Shown: in pieces, positions 1 to 10,355 of the stretch | Numbering within the stretch: the stretch's first letter is position 1 | Layout of the letters: each line of letters starts with the position of its first letter | Source of the DNA: Helicobacteraceae bacterium | GTDB lineage: Bacteria > Campylobacterota > Campylobacteria > Campylobacterales > Sulfurimonadaceae | Direction of reading: 5' to 3' | Assembly (NCBI GenBank): GCA_027052175.1 | Contig: JALUFE010000076.1 | Span: 1 to 35,184, forward strand | DNA length: 35,184 bases | Translations under genes and position numbers: made by a program | Notes under the pieces: generated by a model | What the model was told of the DNA's origin: nothing | What the model saw: the letters and a program-made list of their open reading frames with translations, nothing else | The model's database searches: none

Positions 1-124
1 TTGACTCATTCTTTTGTATTTTACTTCTCTTGGCATTGTTGACTCCTTGGAATCTTTTGCTTCAATTTCAGCAACTTTTATTCCATTCGGTCAGTGCCGG
101 CATTTGTTTTGCTATAATGGAACG

Positions 125-625
125 ATGAAAAAGTCGTTAGAACGTATTTTTCTCGGTATCGTCCTCTTTGCATCGGCAATTTTGGGCTACAACTACTATA
201 GTGAATACCGATTCGAAGAGAATTTCGACAAAAGGTATCTGCCTCCTTTACATAAAAAAGAGCAGGAAATTTTGCGAAATATGCAGCGCTCCTTTGGATA
301 TACCGTGCGATTTCCAATCGTTATCACGGAGAAGATACCCGGACGCATCTACGGATTTGCGACATTCAACAAGAAAGGGCACGTCGTTATCTATCTTAAC
401 AAACGTGTCTTTAAAGAGAGTTTCGACTACATTCTCGATGATGTACTCGCACATGAGTATGCCCACGCACTGCTGTTGAGTCGTGGCTATATCAATGATG
501 CAGAGGGTGGGCATACACCTTTGTGGCAGCGAACTTGCAAAGCCCTTGGCGGACTACACTGTGAACGCTATGTAGACAGAGACGACGTAGTAAGCAGAAA
601 ATTGCGAAAAATTTTAGGAGAATAA
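125..625 (+). CDS. SprT-like zinc metalloprotease domain protein with N-terminal membrane anchor
   Basis: ORF 14..625; likely start ATG 125 (MKKSLERIFLGIVLFASAILGYNYY). Contains HEYAHALLLSRGY (HExxH) and GHTPLWQRTCKALGG typical of SprT-like proteins. Confidence 0.8.
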   Translation: MKKSLERIFLGIVLFASAILGYNYYSEYRFEENFDKRYLPPLHKKEQEILRNMQRSFGYTVRFPIVITEKIPGRIYGFATFNKKGHVVIYLNKRVFKESFDYILDDVLAHEYAHALLLSRGYINDAEGGHTPLWQRTCKALGGLHCERYVDRDDVVSRKLRKILGE

Positions 626-626
626 A

Positions 627-1253
627 ATGGAATTACAATATGTTGGACCAAAACCCATTATAGATCAACACGGAATCGATTTTGACAAAAGCGAACCGGA
701 CAGATACATCTTTATCCATGCAGTTTTGGAACTTATAGAAAGCATCGAAGCGTGTTACGACAACAGTTGCAAGGGTATTATCGATATAACCGAATACACT
801 CACAAGCACGTAAGCGGCGCTCAGCTTGTAGAATTTGCAAAAAAGCATTGTAGCGAGCAGATCGAAGAGATCATAATAGAAAAAGAGCTGCGACTCGACA
901 CGCTCATCTCAGAATACAAACAGCACGTCCACGACAACGATCTGCTACAAATCGAAGACAAAGAAGCTTGGCTTGGCAACATCGATATTATGGAAGGATA
1001 CTACAAACAATTTGTCCAAAACGAAGTGGTTTACGAGTGCCTGCTTGATATACTCGCACAAAACCTTTACCAAAAAAGGATCAAAGAGATCATCTTCGAT
1101 CTTGGCAACAATTACGGATTTGTCTTCACTTATCTGCAAAATGTTCTAAGCGAACATAAACCGCCACTCGATGCCGAGATGCAAATAGAGGTAAGAGAGG
1201 GTCATACCGTAGGTCATTTCTATATCCGTCATCCCCAAAAGGCAAATATCTAA
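627..1253 (+). CDS. hypothetical protein (208 aa)
   Basis: Intact ORF directly after the SprT-like gene, same strand, 1 nt gap with upstream aggagaataaa. No motif recognised. Confidence 0.7.
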   Translation: MELQYVGPKPIIDQHGIDFDKSEPDRYIFIHAVLELIESIEACYDNSCKGIIDITEYTHKHVSGAQLVEFAKKHCSEQIEEIIIEKELRLDTLISEYKQHVHDNDLLQIEDKEAWLGNIDIMEGYYKQFVQNEVVYECLLDILAQNLYQKRIKEIIFDLGNNYGFVFTYLQNVLSEHKPPLDAEMQIEVREGHTVGHFYIRHPQKANI

Positions 1254-2623
1254 CCCCTTTGAATCTCCATCAGCTCTATGAGCTTGGCGACGCTCTCTTC
1301 AAAAGCTGCGATCTCTCCGGCATCTTGCATGAGGAACGCCTCCATCGCCTCTTTTTTCTCTATCGCCTCATCGAGCTCCACATCGCTTCCTTTTATATAG
1401 GCGCCTATACGAATAAGCATCTCATTCTCCTTGAGCAGTGTATAAAGACGTCTAAACTTCCTCGCCGCCAAGGCATGCTCTTTTGAAATGATGTCGTTCA
1501 TCACCCGTGAAGCGGAGTTTAAAATATGTACCGGCGGGTAGATTCCAAAGTCCGTCAGCTCCCTTGAGAGGACAATGTGCCCGTCAAGGATAGAACGGGA
1601 CTGATCGGCGATGGGATCACTCATGTCATCTCCCTCGATCAGGACGGTGAAAAAGGCGGTAATGCTGCCTTTGCCTTCCTCTTTACCGGCACGCTCCATC
1701 AGCTGTGGCAGTAGAGTGAGCGAACTCGGCGGATACCCTTTGGAAGTGGGCGGCTCACCAAGAGCGAGTCCTATCTCACGCTGCGCCATTGCAAAACGGG
1801 TGACGGAGTCCATGATAAAAAGCACGTCTCTACCTCGCTCCTTAAAATACTCCGCCACGCTCATCGCACTGAAAGCTCCATATTTTCGCATCAAAGGACT
1901 GTCGTCACTCGTCGCTACGACAATGACCGTATTCGTCAAATCGCCTCCGAGATTTTTTTCGACAAATTCGGGCACTTCACGCCCCCGCTCCCCAATAAGA
2001 GCTACCACCTTGATTGGTGCTTCGCTACCGCGAACGATCATTCCCATCAGCGTCGATTTGCCAACCCCGCTGCCGGCGAATATTCCGAGTTTCTGCCCTT
2101 TTCCGCAGGTAAGCAGACCGTCGATACTTTTCACACCGACGGAAAAAACTTCATCGATCATCCCACGTTTCATAGCCTCTATAGGAGGTTTGATGATAGG
2201 CTGTTGCGAAGTGGTCTCTATGTTCCCTTTCCCGTCTACAGGACGCATAAAAGGATCGACGACTCTACCAAGGAGCGCTTCACCTACGGGGATGTTGAGC
2301 CCACTTTGGTCCATAAAGACCCGATCACCCGTCCTCAGCCCCTCGACAAAACTAAAAGGAGTGATGTAAAATTCGCGTCCCACCAACTCCGTTACCATGC
2401 CTATCGTCTCAAGCTCGTTTTCCTCGGAAACTATACGCACCATGTCGCCGATGCCAACTTTCAATCCGGTGGCTATGATAACGGTGGCATTGATTTGAGT
2501 CACTTCTCCAAATGCAATCGAAAGCTTCTCTTTGGAAAGTTTTTCGGAAATTTTTGAGAGACTAATATCTCGCTCCTGTAGGAGAGTTGATAAGGGAAAA
2601 AAACTCAGCCCGAGTTTTCTCAT
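1250..2623 (-). CDS. fliI: flagellum-specific / type III secretion ATP synthase FliI
   Basis: Walker [52 protein letters not shown]. Start uncertain: M34 of the ORF (2623) overlaps the 3' end of folE. Confidence 0.92.
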   Translation of the reverse strand: MRKLGLSFFPLSTLLQERDISLSKISEKLSKEKLSIAFGEVTQINATVIIATGLKVGIGDMVRIVSEENELETIGMVTELVGREFYITPFSFVEGLRTGDRVFMDQSGLNIPVGEALLGRVVDPFMRPVDGKGNIETTSQQPIIKPPIEAMKRGMIDEVFSVGVKSIDGLLTCGKGQKLGIFAGSGVGKSTLMGMIVRGSEAPIKVVALIGERGREVPEFVEKNLGGDLTNTVIVVATSDDSPLMRKYGAFSAMSVAEYFKERGRDVLFIMDSVTRFAMAQREIGLALGEPPTSKGYPPSSLTLLPQLMERAGKEEGKGSITAFFTVLIEGDDMSDPIADQSRSILDGHIVLSRELTDFGIYPPVHILNSASRVMNDIISKEHALAARKFRRLYTLLKENEMLIRIGAYIKGSDVELDEAIEKKEAMEAFLMQDAGEIAAFEESVAKLIELMEIQRG

Positions 2624-3137
2624 CCTTTTTGAAAAGTCCTCGCAAAGCCGAAGAGGTAGTGGTGGAATTGATCTTCTCCACCCCCCGCATCTCCATACAC
2701 ATATGACGTGCCTGAATGACAACGCCTACCCCTTTTGGATCGATCGTTTCCATGATCGCATCGGCTATCTGTTCGGTGAGCTGCTCCTGAATCTGCATGC
2801 GTCTGGCGAAGACATCGACCACCCGCGGAATTTTCGAAAGGCCGACAACCTTGCCGTCGGGAATATAAGCTACATGTGCCCGCCCGATGATAGGGAGAAG
2901 ATGGTGTTCACAGGTAGAATAAAACTCTATATCCTTTATAAGTACCATTTCGTCGTTACTGCTTGTAAAAAGTGCGGATTTCAGTATCTCCTCGGCATTT
3001 TGCTTATAACCGCCAAAGATGAACTCATACGCCTTTTTGACTCTTTTTGGTGTATCCAAGAGTCCCTCTCTCTCCGGATCCTCGCCTATATGGCGCATCA
3101 TCACTTTTACCGCTTCTTCAAACTCTATATCATTCAT
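2562..3137 (-). CDS. folE: GTP cyclohydrolase I
   Basis: [53 protein letters not shown] and HMCMEMRGV signatures of FolE. Confidence 0.95.
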   Translation of the reverse strand: MNDIEFEEAVKVMMRHIGEDPEREGLLDTPKRVKKAYEFIFGGYKQNAEEILKSALFTSSNDEMVLIKDIEFYSTCEHHLLPIIGRAHVAYIPDGKVVGLSKIPRVVDVFARRMQIQEQLTEQIADAIMETIDPKGVGVVIQARHMCMEMRGVEKINSTTTSSALRGLFKKDEKTRAEFFSLINSPTGARY

Positions 3138-3242
3138 CTTTTTCCAATCAATCTGCTATGCTATTTGTTTGTAAAAGGATACTCTCTCGTTGCTTTAAAT
3201 TTAATATAATACCAACAAGAATAAAATCAAGGCATAGCATCT

Positions 3243-4619
3243 ATGAAACTTTGGATTACACTGCTTCTGAGCACTTTACTTTTTGGACGTTCCATACCGC
3301 AGGGATACATCTCTCCTATTCCTTTGGATGTCTTGACAAAACCGGAAGAGAGAGTACATTTCGGCTCGCTTTTATTTGACGACGGTATAGCGACGCCGGA
3401 TTCAAAACAAAAGATAGCAAATGAACTTTCGTACATACAAATAAGTAACATATACTTCAACAACTATGAAGCCGTCTGGCTTGAGATTCTCAAAAGAGAA
3501 CTTGTCAAACTCGGAATAACACCAAACAAAACGTTCGCCATTACGGCTTCTTCCATCACATCAAAAATGCTCTGGCCAGAACTCGATCCGGGAGCTGTCT
3601 ATACCGTCGGAGTGATAGATCTCGGCAAAACTCCAATGACGCTGCAACTGCCTGACAACTTTGACTATGCGCTTCTGCTCGATCATTTCGGCAATGAAAT
3701 TGCCTCTTTGGATGCAAATGGCAGCTATCTTCTCTACGGTCCCGATGAAGACTTCGTCCCCTCTACCAAACTGCTGCGTATAAACGACGAAGACAAGGAG
3801 TTTCAAACTCTCCAAAGCGACACCTATACGAACTTCCTGTTTATCCGAATGCCACGAGATGCGAATATAAGCGCTTTTCAATCACGACTGCATGCCACCC
3901 CGCTACAACAAAATGCGAGCTTATCAAATGAATTCATAGATATCTCTGCTTTGGAAAGCATCGTTCTACTGCCAAAAAGTGCACGTTTTTTCAAACTGCT
4001 CGATACCGTCGCTCAAGACGATGTACTCCCAGCACCCAAGACAAAGGAGCTCGCTGCGGTGGGGATCGTTAAAAACAGAGCTTTTCAGCCCGATCTGCGA
4101 AAAAGAGCGCTTCTGCAGGATGCGGCACACACTGCGGGCATCATTTTACAAAACACTCCCGCTTTGTATCATCTTAAAGCTCTTTCCAATCCAAAGAGAA
4201 AAGATACTGCCGTCATTACTCTCATTGTCGATGATAAAAACACCACGCTTTCGGGTTCAAACAGCTATCTTCTGCATATGCCGGCCAATATAGCGGCACA
4301 AAACTGGAGCGTCACGCTTTACGATACACAAACAACTTCGATGCTGCAAAATCCACTCCAGCTACACCCATACATTCTTGGCAGCGACAAAGAACTTCTC
4401 TATAACGCCGATGGAAGCATCGATCTGCATTTTGCACCGCAAACGGAAAATGATGCCCTCCAAGCCAATACGATCAAAACGGTTCCAGGCAAAAATTTTT
4501 TCGCAATTGTCCGCTTTTACAAACCGCGGATGGATGAAAAAGGACTTGATCTATCACTTCAAAAACTTGAGAGCAACATTTCAAAAAGAGAGCCGGATGA
4601 AGATATTTCCGTTTTTTAG
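3243..4619 (+). CDS. secreted protein, probable DUF1254/DUF1214 type
   Basis: N-terminal signal peptide MKLWITLLLSTLLFG. C-terminal WSVTLYDTQTTSMLQNP...YNADGSIDLHFAPQ...FFAIVRFYKP resembles DUF1214; family assignment from recall. Confidence 0.65.
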   Translation: MKLWITLLLSTLLFGRSIPQGYISPIPLDVLTKPEERVHFGSLLFDDGIATPDSKQKIANELSYIQISNIYFNNYEAVWLEILKRELVKLGITPNKTFAITASSITSKMLWPELDPGAVYTVGVIDLGKTPMTLQLPDNFDYALLLDHFGNEIASLDANGSYLLYGPDEDFVPSTKLLRINDEDKEFQTLQSDTYTNFLFIRMPRDANISAFQSRLHATPLQQNASLSNEFIDISALESIVLLPKSARFFKLLDTVAQDDVLPAPKTKELAAVGIVKNRAFQPDLRKRALLQDAAHTAGIILQNTPALYHLKALSNPKRKDTAVITLIVDDKNTTLSGSNSYLLHMPANIAAQNWSVTLYDTQTTSMLQNPLQLHPYILGSDKELLYNADGSIDLHFAPQTENDALQANTIKTVPGKNFFAIVRFYKPRMDEKGLDLSLQKLESNISKREPDEDISVF

Positions 4620-4641
4620 CTTGAAGTGAATTTTTTTATGG

Positions 4642-4647
4642 TATAAT
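4642..4647 (+). promoter_or_regulatory. putative -10 box (TATAAT) of rpsU
   Basis: ttttttatggTATAATttc about 38 nt upstream of rpsU, T-rich upstream as usual in Campylobacterota promoters. Confidence 0.6.
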
Positions 4648-4684
4648 TTCATTTCAAAAATTTTACAGAAAGTGGGTGATGTGA

Positions 4685-4897
4685 ATGCCTGGTATTATCG
4701 TAAGACCAGACGACAGTTTTGAAGCTGCGTACAGACGTTTCAAGAAACAAGTGGATCGTAACCTCATCGTTACGGAAGCGAGAGCTCGAAGATTCCACGA
4801 GACTGAAACTGAAAAACGCAAGAAGTTCAAAATTGCGGCTCGCAAGAAGATGCTCAAGCGTCTTTATATGATGCGACGCTACGAATCACGACTCTAA
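4685..4897 (+). CDS. rpsU: 30S ribosomal protein S21
   Basis: 70 aa basic protein [26 protein letters not shown]...[17 protein letters not shown]. Confidence 0.95.
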   Translation: MPGIIVRPDDSFEAAYRRFKKQVDRNLIVTEARARRFHETETEKRKKFKIAARKKMLKRLYMMRRYESRL

Positions 4898-4919
4898 GTA
4901 TAAGCCTTCGGGCTTGTAC
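4898..4919 (+). terminator. stem-loop after rpsU with UUCG tetraloop
   Basis: GTATAAGCC-TTCG-GGCTTGTAC directly after the rpsU stop; near-perfect 9-bp stem (one G-U). Confidence 0.7.
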
Positions 4920-4939
4920 CCTTCTAACTTTTACTCCAT

Positions 4940-6310
4940 TCAAAATCGCAAACCGCTTCCCACAATGAGCTGATAATCACTTTTAAGAGGTGTTATACCA
5001 CCTGCGGACTGGGGAGAGTCTATATAATCCCAAATGAAACTCGTATTGATAAAAATCCGATCCTCGATGATATCGTTCTCAAGCGTAACATCGGTATGAT
5101 GTTTGTATCGACCCGATTTTTTCTGTGTCAATGTCAGCTGATAGTTTATTTTCATTTTATTGAGATGATTGAATTTATATTCATATTTTGTATATGCTTC
5201 AAATGAGAGGGACGTTTCATACGGCTTCGCCTCATCACTGGCAAAGTAGCGCGTATAGAGATACGCCGGACCTGCGGCGACATCCCATTTCACTTTCTCG
5301 ACATCGAAAACCGTATATCCTACTCCAAAACCGAATGTATACTGTTTGTCGATATTCTGGAACTTGTTGTTGTAAAATTCGGCTACAACCGGAGTGAAAA
5401 AGAGCTTTTTCGTATAAAAGAGGTCATATTTGACATTGAGACGGTTGTCGTTTGCCGTCGTTTGGCCTGCCGCTTTGTTGAAGCGTCCCAAATAATCCAT
5501 GCTAAATCGACTCTTGGGCGTTCTGCGTTCCAGACTCTCTTTGAAGACGACATCTTCCTGCTCGATATTTCCTTTCCTGAAATCGATGTTTAAAGAGAAA
5601 TCTCCGACCCATTTTCGCGACTCTCTCTCCTCTGCCGAAGTGATGGAAATAATCATATCCTTGTTAAATGTATACGTATGATCGCCGCTGATAATCGTGA
5701 TTTTGTCATCTTTATAACGTATGACTCCTTTGAAAATCGCGACGTTATCTATGTTCACCTGCATAGGGGCGTATGTTTTTATCTCGACGATATCTTTGAA
5801 CTTGAATCTGTAAATACCGAACTCTTTACTGTCGAATTCGAGCTCTTTTTCATACAAAGAGCGCACATGGCCTATCAGCCAGTCTCCATATTTTGTTCTT
5901 ATCCAGTCAAACCCCGCCCTTGGTGAAGGTGCAAAAGTCTTCTTTTTGAGTAGTTTGGTTACATTGACAGTTCCGTTTTCATCGATCGATTCGACGACAT
6001 CTTTTATTTTGAGATGTTTTTTTTCTTTATCGAAACGATTGGCTTTTTCGCTTAATTCCTCTTTGGAAAGTCCCGAGGTATCTTCGACAACGATCGGTTC
6101 GTTTTCATTGGAGTTCGCCTCCACGGAAGCCGTTTTGTTTATCTCCTTGCGCCCTGTAGATTCTTGGGAGCCGCTTCTTTTTGTGTCGTCCAACTTGCTG
6201 CTTTGCAGATCAAGGCTCTCTCCAAAAAGCGCACCAGTAATGAAAAAAGCGAAAAAAACACTAAATTTTACCATAGAGCTCATTGTAGAGTTCAAGGGCA
6301 TACCGATCAC
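4940..6310 (-). CDS. DUF481 (YdiY-like) outer membrane protein
   Basis: Signal-like N-terminus (MVKFSVFFAFFITGALFG), C-terminal beta-barrel pattern ending in F (LIVGSGLRF), DUF481-like FRKGNIEQEDVVFKESLERRTPKSRFSMDYLGRF. True start may be an internal Met. Confidence 0.75.
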   Translation of the reverse strand: MIGMPLNSTMSSMVKFSVFFAFFITGALFGESLDLQSSKLDDTKRSGSQESTGRKEINKTASVEANSNENEPIVVEDTSGLSKEELSEKANRFDKEKKHLKIKDVVESIDENGTVNVTKLLKKKTFAPSPRAGFDWIRTKYGDWLIGHVRSLYEKELEFDSKEFGIYRFKFKDIVEIKTYAPMQVNIDNVAIFKGVIRYKDDKITIISGDHTYTFNKDMIISITSAEERESRKWVGDFSLNIDFRKGNIEQEDVVFKESLERRTPKSRFSMDYLGRFNKAAGQTTANDNRLNVKYDLFYTKKLFFTPVVAEFYNNKFQNIDKQYTFGFGVGYTVFDVEKVKWDVAAGPAYLYTRYFASDEAKPYETSLSFEAYTKYEYKFNHLNKMKINYQLTLTQKKSGRYKHHTDVTLENDIIEDRIFINTSFIWDYIDSPQSAGGITPLKSDYQLIVGSGLRF

Positions 6311-7358
6311 TCATTCCAGCAATAAAATCTGCTACGACACGGTGTTTCGCTCTCTTTGACAGTTGCCTGTAATAATAGGAAGAAAGCATAGCGGGCTCCT
6401 CCATCAAAGCTTCGTAAAGTCCTTCTACAGCCTTCGACCCCGCATACATCTTACGGACGATACGATGATGTTTGTAGAGCTTTTGCATCAGCACTTTTTT
6501 GAGCTTTTTGATCTGCGTCTCAAGCGCTTTGTCGAACCCGATCGGAATCTCGACAGAAGCCGGCAAAGCTGCACACAGTACTTGAGTGTTCTCTACACGC
6601 TCTTTGGAAAACTCCAAAAGTGCATAGACGAGATGATTAATCAAATGGGAACTGAAACGATAACGAAACATCTCGTGTTCGTTCATCTCTATCCCTTCAG
6701 AGCGTACCTTCTCCAAAATCGTCACTACAAGGTCACTCTCTTGCAAATCTTCAAATGTAATAAGTCCGGAGTTAATACCGTCGTCGATATCATGACTGAT
6801 GTAGGCTATCTCATCCGCACGATCGACGATCATCGCTTCGATGCTTGGATGTGTCGCGAGATCGAATGTTTCATCAATCCATTTTGGCAGAAAGCTTTTT
6901 TTGTAGGGATAGGAGTGCTTGAGTATCCCCTCCAGTGTAGCGAAGGTGAGGTTGAGCCCATCAAAGTTTTTATAGCGTTTTTCAAGCAGTGAAACGACAC
7001 GAAAGCTCTGAAAATTGTGCTCGAAACCGTTTGTAAAACCGTCCCTCTTGAGACATTCGTCAAGTTTGTCGCCACCTATGTGTCCAAAGGGAGTATGGCC
7101 CAGATCATGTGCAAGTGCTATCGCTTCCGCGAGAGACTCTCGAAGTCCAAGAGATCCCGCGATGCTGCGTGCAATTTGAGCGACCTCTATGGAATGAGTG
7201 AGGCGCGTGCGGAAAAAATCTCCCTCATGGTTTAAAAAAACCTGCGTCTTGTACTCAAGCTTACGAAAACTTCCACTGTGAATGATTCGATCACGGTCAC
7301 GGGCAAACGGATCGCGAAAGTCGTCATGATGCTCATAAAAGCGCTCGTCACACCGCAT
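6261..7358 (-). CDS. dgt: deoxyguanosinetriphosphate triphosphohydrolase-like HD protein
   Basis: RDRDRIIHSGSFRKLEYKTQVF, RTRLTHSIEVAQIARSI, ALAHDLGHTPFGHIGGDKL (HD motif). Start ATG 7358 overlaps the phnA-like stop (TGATG). Confidence 0.92.
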   Translation of the reverse strand: MRCDERFYEHHDDFRDPFARDRDRIIHSGSFRKLEYKTQVFLNHEGDFFRTRLTHSIEVAQIARSIAGSLGLRESLAEAIALAHDLGHTPFGHIGGDKLDECLKRDGFTNGFEHNFQSFRVVSLLEKRYKNFDGLNLTFATLEGILKHSYPYKKSFLPKWIDETFDLATHPSIEAMIVDRADEIAYISHDIDDGINSGLITFEDLQESDLVVTILEKVRSEGIEMNEHEMFRYRFSSHLINHLVYALLEFSKERVENTQVLCAALPASVEIPIGFDKALETQIKKLKKVLMQKLYKHHRIVRKMYAGSKAVEGLYEALMEEPAMLSSYYYRQLSKRAKHRVVADFIAGMSDRYALELYNELYGKI

Positions 7359-7861
7359 CACGCTTTTTTCAAAAACTCCGCTTTGAGGTAAATTTTCGTA
7401 CCGTTCACACGCCCTTCGATATGCCCTTCTACATCTTGAGGAATGGAAATATTCCGTACGGTCGTTCCTCGTTTTGCCGTAAATCCGGCTCCTTTGACAT
7501 CGAGGTCTTTGAGTATAACGACATTGTCCCCCGCTTTGAGTTCGACGCCGTTGGCGTCTTTGACGACTACTTTGTTTGCTTCGGCACTTTGGAGCGCATC
7601 CACAAGCTTTTGTTCCTCCTCTTCGAGGTACATCATATCTGTCATGTCGCTTCTTCCCAGCTTGCTCCACAACAGGTAACTAAGTACTTTCACATCCGGA
7701 TTTTCGCTCCACATAGAGTCATTCAGACAATTGAAGTGGGTCTCATCAAGGTCACCACTCTCGATCTGCTCTTTGCAGGTCTCACACAGCATCACACTGT
7801 GCTCGGGTGCAAATTCATACGCCTCTACATTCTCACTGCTTCCACAAAGTTCACAATTCAC
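7358..7861 (-). CDS. PhnA/YjdM-like zinc-ribbon protein
   Basis: CELCGSSENV...CETCKEQIESG zinc ribbon and C-terminal VVVKDANGVELKAGDNVVILKDLDVKGAGFTAKRGTTVRNI, typical of PhnA. Confidence 0.88.
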   Translation of the reverse strand: MNCELCGSSENVEAYEFAPEHSVMLCETCKEQIESGDLDETHFNCLNDSMWSENPDVKVLSYLLWSKLGRSDMTDMMYLEEEEQKLVDALQSAEANKVVVKDANGVELKAGDNVVILKDLDVKGAGFTAKRGTTVRNISIPQDVEGHIEGRVNGTKIYLKAEFLKKA

Positions 7862-8091
7862 TATTTTTTCTCCTTATCTTGAAATTGAATGGCATCATCG
7901 ATGTCGGGTTTTTGTTTTTTATGTTTGAAAAAGGCTTTCTCCGCCTCTTTTTCATTATACTTGCGGCACTCCTCGGGAATGTTTTGCGTATTTGGCTCCG
8001 CGGCTATCTGATCGCACATCGTACCGTTTATGGTCAAGTTACCGCATCCGCTTACAAAAAAAAGCGATGCAAATAGAAGTAGATTTCTCAT
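7861..8091 (-). CDS. small putative lipoprotein (76 aa)
   Basis: Lipobox-like MRNLLLFASLFFVSGCGN; adjacent to phnA-like and thyX, same strand. Confidence 0.65.
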   Translation of the reverse strand: MRNLLLFASLFFVSGCGNLTINGTMCDQIAAEPNTQNIPEECRKYNEKEAEKAFFKHKKQKPDIDDAIQFQDKEKK

Positions 8092-8945
8092 CAGTCCTCT
8101 TTTACGATTAGTTTGAGATATTTTTTCGGGGTCGCCGCTTTCATCGCACGTGCCAGCCAGCGAATCTGGAAATAGGCTGCACCGCTGTCACGCAGCGAAA
8201 AGTAGTTCTTCAAGCTTCTGAGATTGAACGTCACGACCATATCGACCTTCCAGTTGTCAGTAACGATATGTTTGAAAGCATCGCCAACATTTCGCTTCTT
8301 TTTGCCGCTTTGCAGCGCCTCGAAAAGTGCTTCGCTGTTGGCCTGAAACTCGTCAAGCAGCGGCAGTGAACTTTTGGCAACCGCTTTGAGAAAAAAGTCA
8401 TCGAGCCTTTTTCGCTGAAATTCCAATTTATTGAACATCGTCTCTATTTCGATACGATTGTACGCTTCCTCCGCCGTTACCAGCATATCGAAACCGTTTA
8501 CCTTCCGAAAGAAAAATTCCTGTGGCTCGACATCTTCCAGACTCGCTACATAGGCATTGATGACACTGCTCATCGTATAACGGGTACTACGTACACTTAT
8601 GGCCTGCAGACGGTGTCTGGCATGCTCCTGCAACACTCCTCGCGATGTGCCGCGAATCAGGTAACTGAGGTTGGTGTGTTCCAAGATAGAGTGGTGAAAA
8701 TAGGTCCATGCAAGATCGTCGAGAAGTTTCGAGTCGTCTATGGCGCTGAGCTCCCTGAGGGCTTCTTCTGTTGGCAGTTCATCCTCAAGCGACTGCACAA
8801 CTTCGTTTTCACTGCTGCAAAAGGAGTCATAGCAGGTGCGTGCAGCCACTTCACTGACACCGATGCCGCTCTCCGCAAGCAGAACTACACTCGGTTTACG
8901 ATATCGTATGCCCTCAATCGTTTCAAATTCGCTCTCTTGGCTCAC
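8091..8945 (-). CDS. thyX: flavin-dependent thymidylate synthase
   Basis: RHRX7S signature RHRLQAISVRS; FHHSILEHTNLSYLI. Confidence 0.95.
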   Translation of the reverse strand: MSQESEFETIEGIRYRKPSVVLLAESGIGVSEVAARTCYDSFCSSENEVVQSLEDELPTEEALRELSAIDDSKLLDDLAWTYFHHSILEHTNLSYLIRGTSRGVLQEHARHRLQAISVRSTRYTMSSVINAYVASLEDVEPQEFFFRKVNGFDMLVTAEEAYNRIEIETMFNKLEFQRKRLDDFFLKAVAKSSLPLLDEFQANSEALFEALQSGKKKRNVGDAFKHIVTDNWKVDMVVTFNLRSLKNYFSLRDSGAAYFQIRWLARAMKAATPKKYLKLIVKED

Positions 8946-8980
8946 ACCTGTTTCCTCATCAAAAATTTTCTAATTATACC

Positions 8981-9622
8981 CTATTTTTCCACACCATCAA
9001 GTATGGGAACGAAGTCGCACTCTTCGAGTTCTTCCTTTTCAATGCGCTCTCCATGCTTGTAAAAACGGGTGATAATCTGCTTCTCTTTGATCTGAAGCGG
9101 AGCTACGAGCATGCCATCCTCTGCAAGCTGATCAAAAATCCTCTGAGGAATCATCTTTGCAGTGGCGGAAAAAAGAATGCGATCATAGGGAGCGTACTGT
9201 ATCCAGCCGTTTTGACCGTCATCGGTACGCACATGAACATTTTGATAACCAAGCGCTCTAAAGCGGCTCTTGGCTTCAAGCACCAGCTGCTCTATACGCT
9301 CGATCGTAAAAACACCGCGAAAAAGATGACTCAAAACCGCAGCCTGATAGCCGCTGCCGCATCCAATTTCAAGTACTCTGTCGACCCCTATGGGTGCCAG
9401 ATATTCCGTCATCTTCGCTACCGTCAAAGGAGAGCTGATAAACTGCGCCCCGGCTATGGGCAACGCATCGAGTTTATAGGCGATACGCTCGAAACCTTTG
9501 GGTACAAAAAGCTCGCGCGGTGTGGCGGCTATGGCTTCTTTGACTCTTTGTGTCAGCGGAAAAATTTTCTCTATCTCCTCCGCCATTTTCTGCGACCTGC
9601 GCAGCTGTAATTCCAAATTCAC
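8981..9622 (-). CDS. pcm: protein-L-isoaspartate O-methyltransferase
   Basis: FVPKGFERIAYKLDALPIAGAQFISSPLTVAKMTEYL, VLEIGCGSGYQAAVLSHL, GMLVAPL. Confidence 0.93.
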   Translation of the reverse strand: MNLELQLRRSQKMAEEIEKIFPLTQRVKEAIAATPRELFVPKGFERIAYKLDALPIAGAQFISSPLTVAKMTEYLAPIGVDRVLEIGCGSGYQAAVLSHLFRGVFTIERIEQLVLEAKSRFRALGYQNVHVRTDDGQNGWIQYAPYDRILFSATAKMIPQRIFDQLAEDGMLVAPLQIKEKQIITRFYKHGERIEKEELEECDFVPILDGVEK

Positions 9623-9623
9623 A

Positions 9624-10355
9624 CTACTCCCCTATCCCGATGTCCATATAGCGGCGCATCTTCTTGATCTCGTTTTTGTCAAACTTTTTGAGTAAAATAT
9701 CTCGCTTCCCGTTACGCTCGTCGATGCCAAAAGGAGAAACAATGCCGCTTTGGGCATTGCACTCCTCGTTGCGATTGTCGCTGCAGACCACATAACACTC
9801 GTTCATAACGGCAAGCGCATTTGTAAGCGTGAGATAGTTCCGCTCTCGTATCTTCCCCCACCAGCTCGGTGCGGCGATGATATCCGCTCCTTCTAACTGC
9901 ATCCACAGTTTTTTGAAGCGCAGTTCGAAGCAGATCAAAATGCCGAGCTTCACGCCCGCCACCTCAAATATCATGATATCCGTTTCCTCTCCTGCATCGA
10001 AGTAGCGATGCTCGTCACCGAACTTGAAAAGCTTCGCTTTTGCCTGTCTTCGAAGTATAGCACCGTCATACAACACATAAGCGAAGTTCTTCGCCCCATC
10101 CCCGTCACGCTGCAGTAACGTCAGTATAACCGTTTTGTTTTTGGAGGCTTCTGTAAGTTTTGGTAGTGCGACCTCGGCAAAATCGAGCGCCGCTTCGAAG
10201 TTTTCATAGTCATACCCTGTCAGACAGACCTCACCTGCTACCACAAGTGAATTCTCCGGGCACCTGTCAATCAGGTCAAGGAGTCTATGCAGATTGTGGT
10301 CATACTCTTTCGTCGTCTCAAACAGAAGCGTACAGAGCTTAGAAATCGTCGTCAA
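9624..10355 (-). CDS. carbon-nitrogen hydrolase (nitrilase superfamily)
   Basis: E-K-C triad context: [43 protein letters not shown]. Confidence 0.88.
   Translation of the reverse strand: MTTISKLCTLLFETTKEYDHNLHRLLDLIDRCPENSLVVAGEVCLTGYDYENFEAALDFAEVALPKLTEASKNKTVILTLLQRDGDGAKNFAYVLYDGAILRRQAKAKLFKFGDEHRYFDAGEETDIMIFEVAGVKLGILICFELRFKKLWMQLEGADIIAAPSWWGKIRERNYLTLTNALAVMNECYVVCSDNRNEECNAQSGIVSPFGIDERNGKRDILLKKFDKNEIKKMRRYMDIGIGE

Noticed and set aside
1611-2369. 252-aa plus-strand ORF antisense to fliI
   Set aside because: Ser/Pro/Arg-rich low-complexity translation typical of the antisense frame of a coding gene.
2562-2722. Long N-terminal extension of FliI ([18 protein letters not shown]...)
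   Set aside because: The extension is an out-of-frame read of the folE 3' end; the FliI-like sequence only begins near or after M34.
7359-7670. Arg/Gln-rich N-terminal extension of the dGTPase ORF
   Set aside because: It is the alternative frame of the phnA-like gene; true start ATG 7358 (MRCDERFYEHHDDFRDPFARD).
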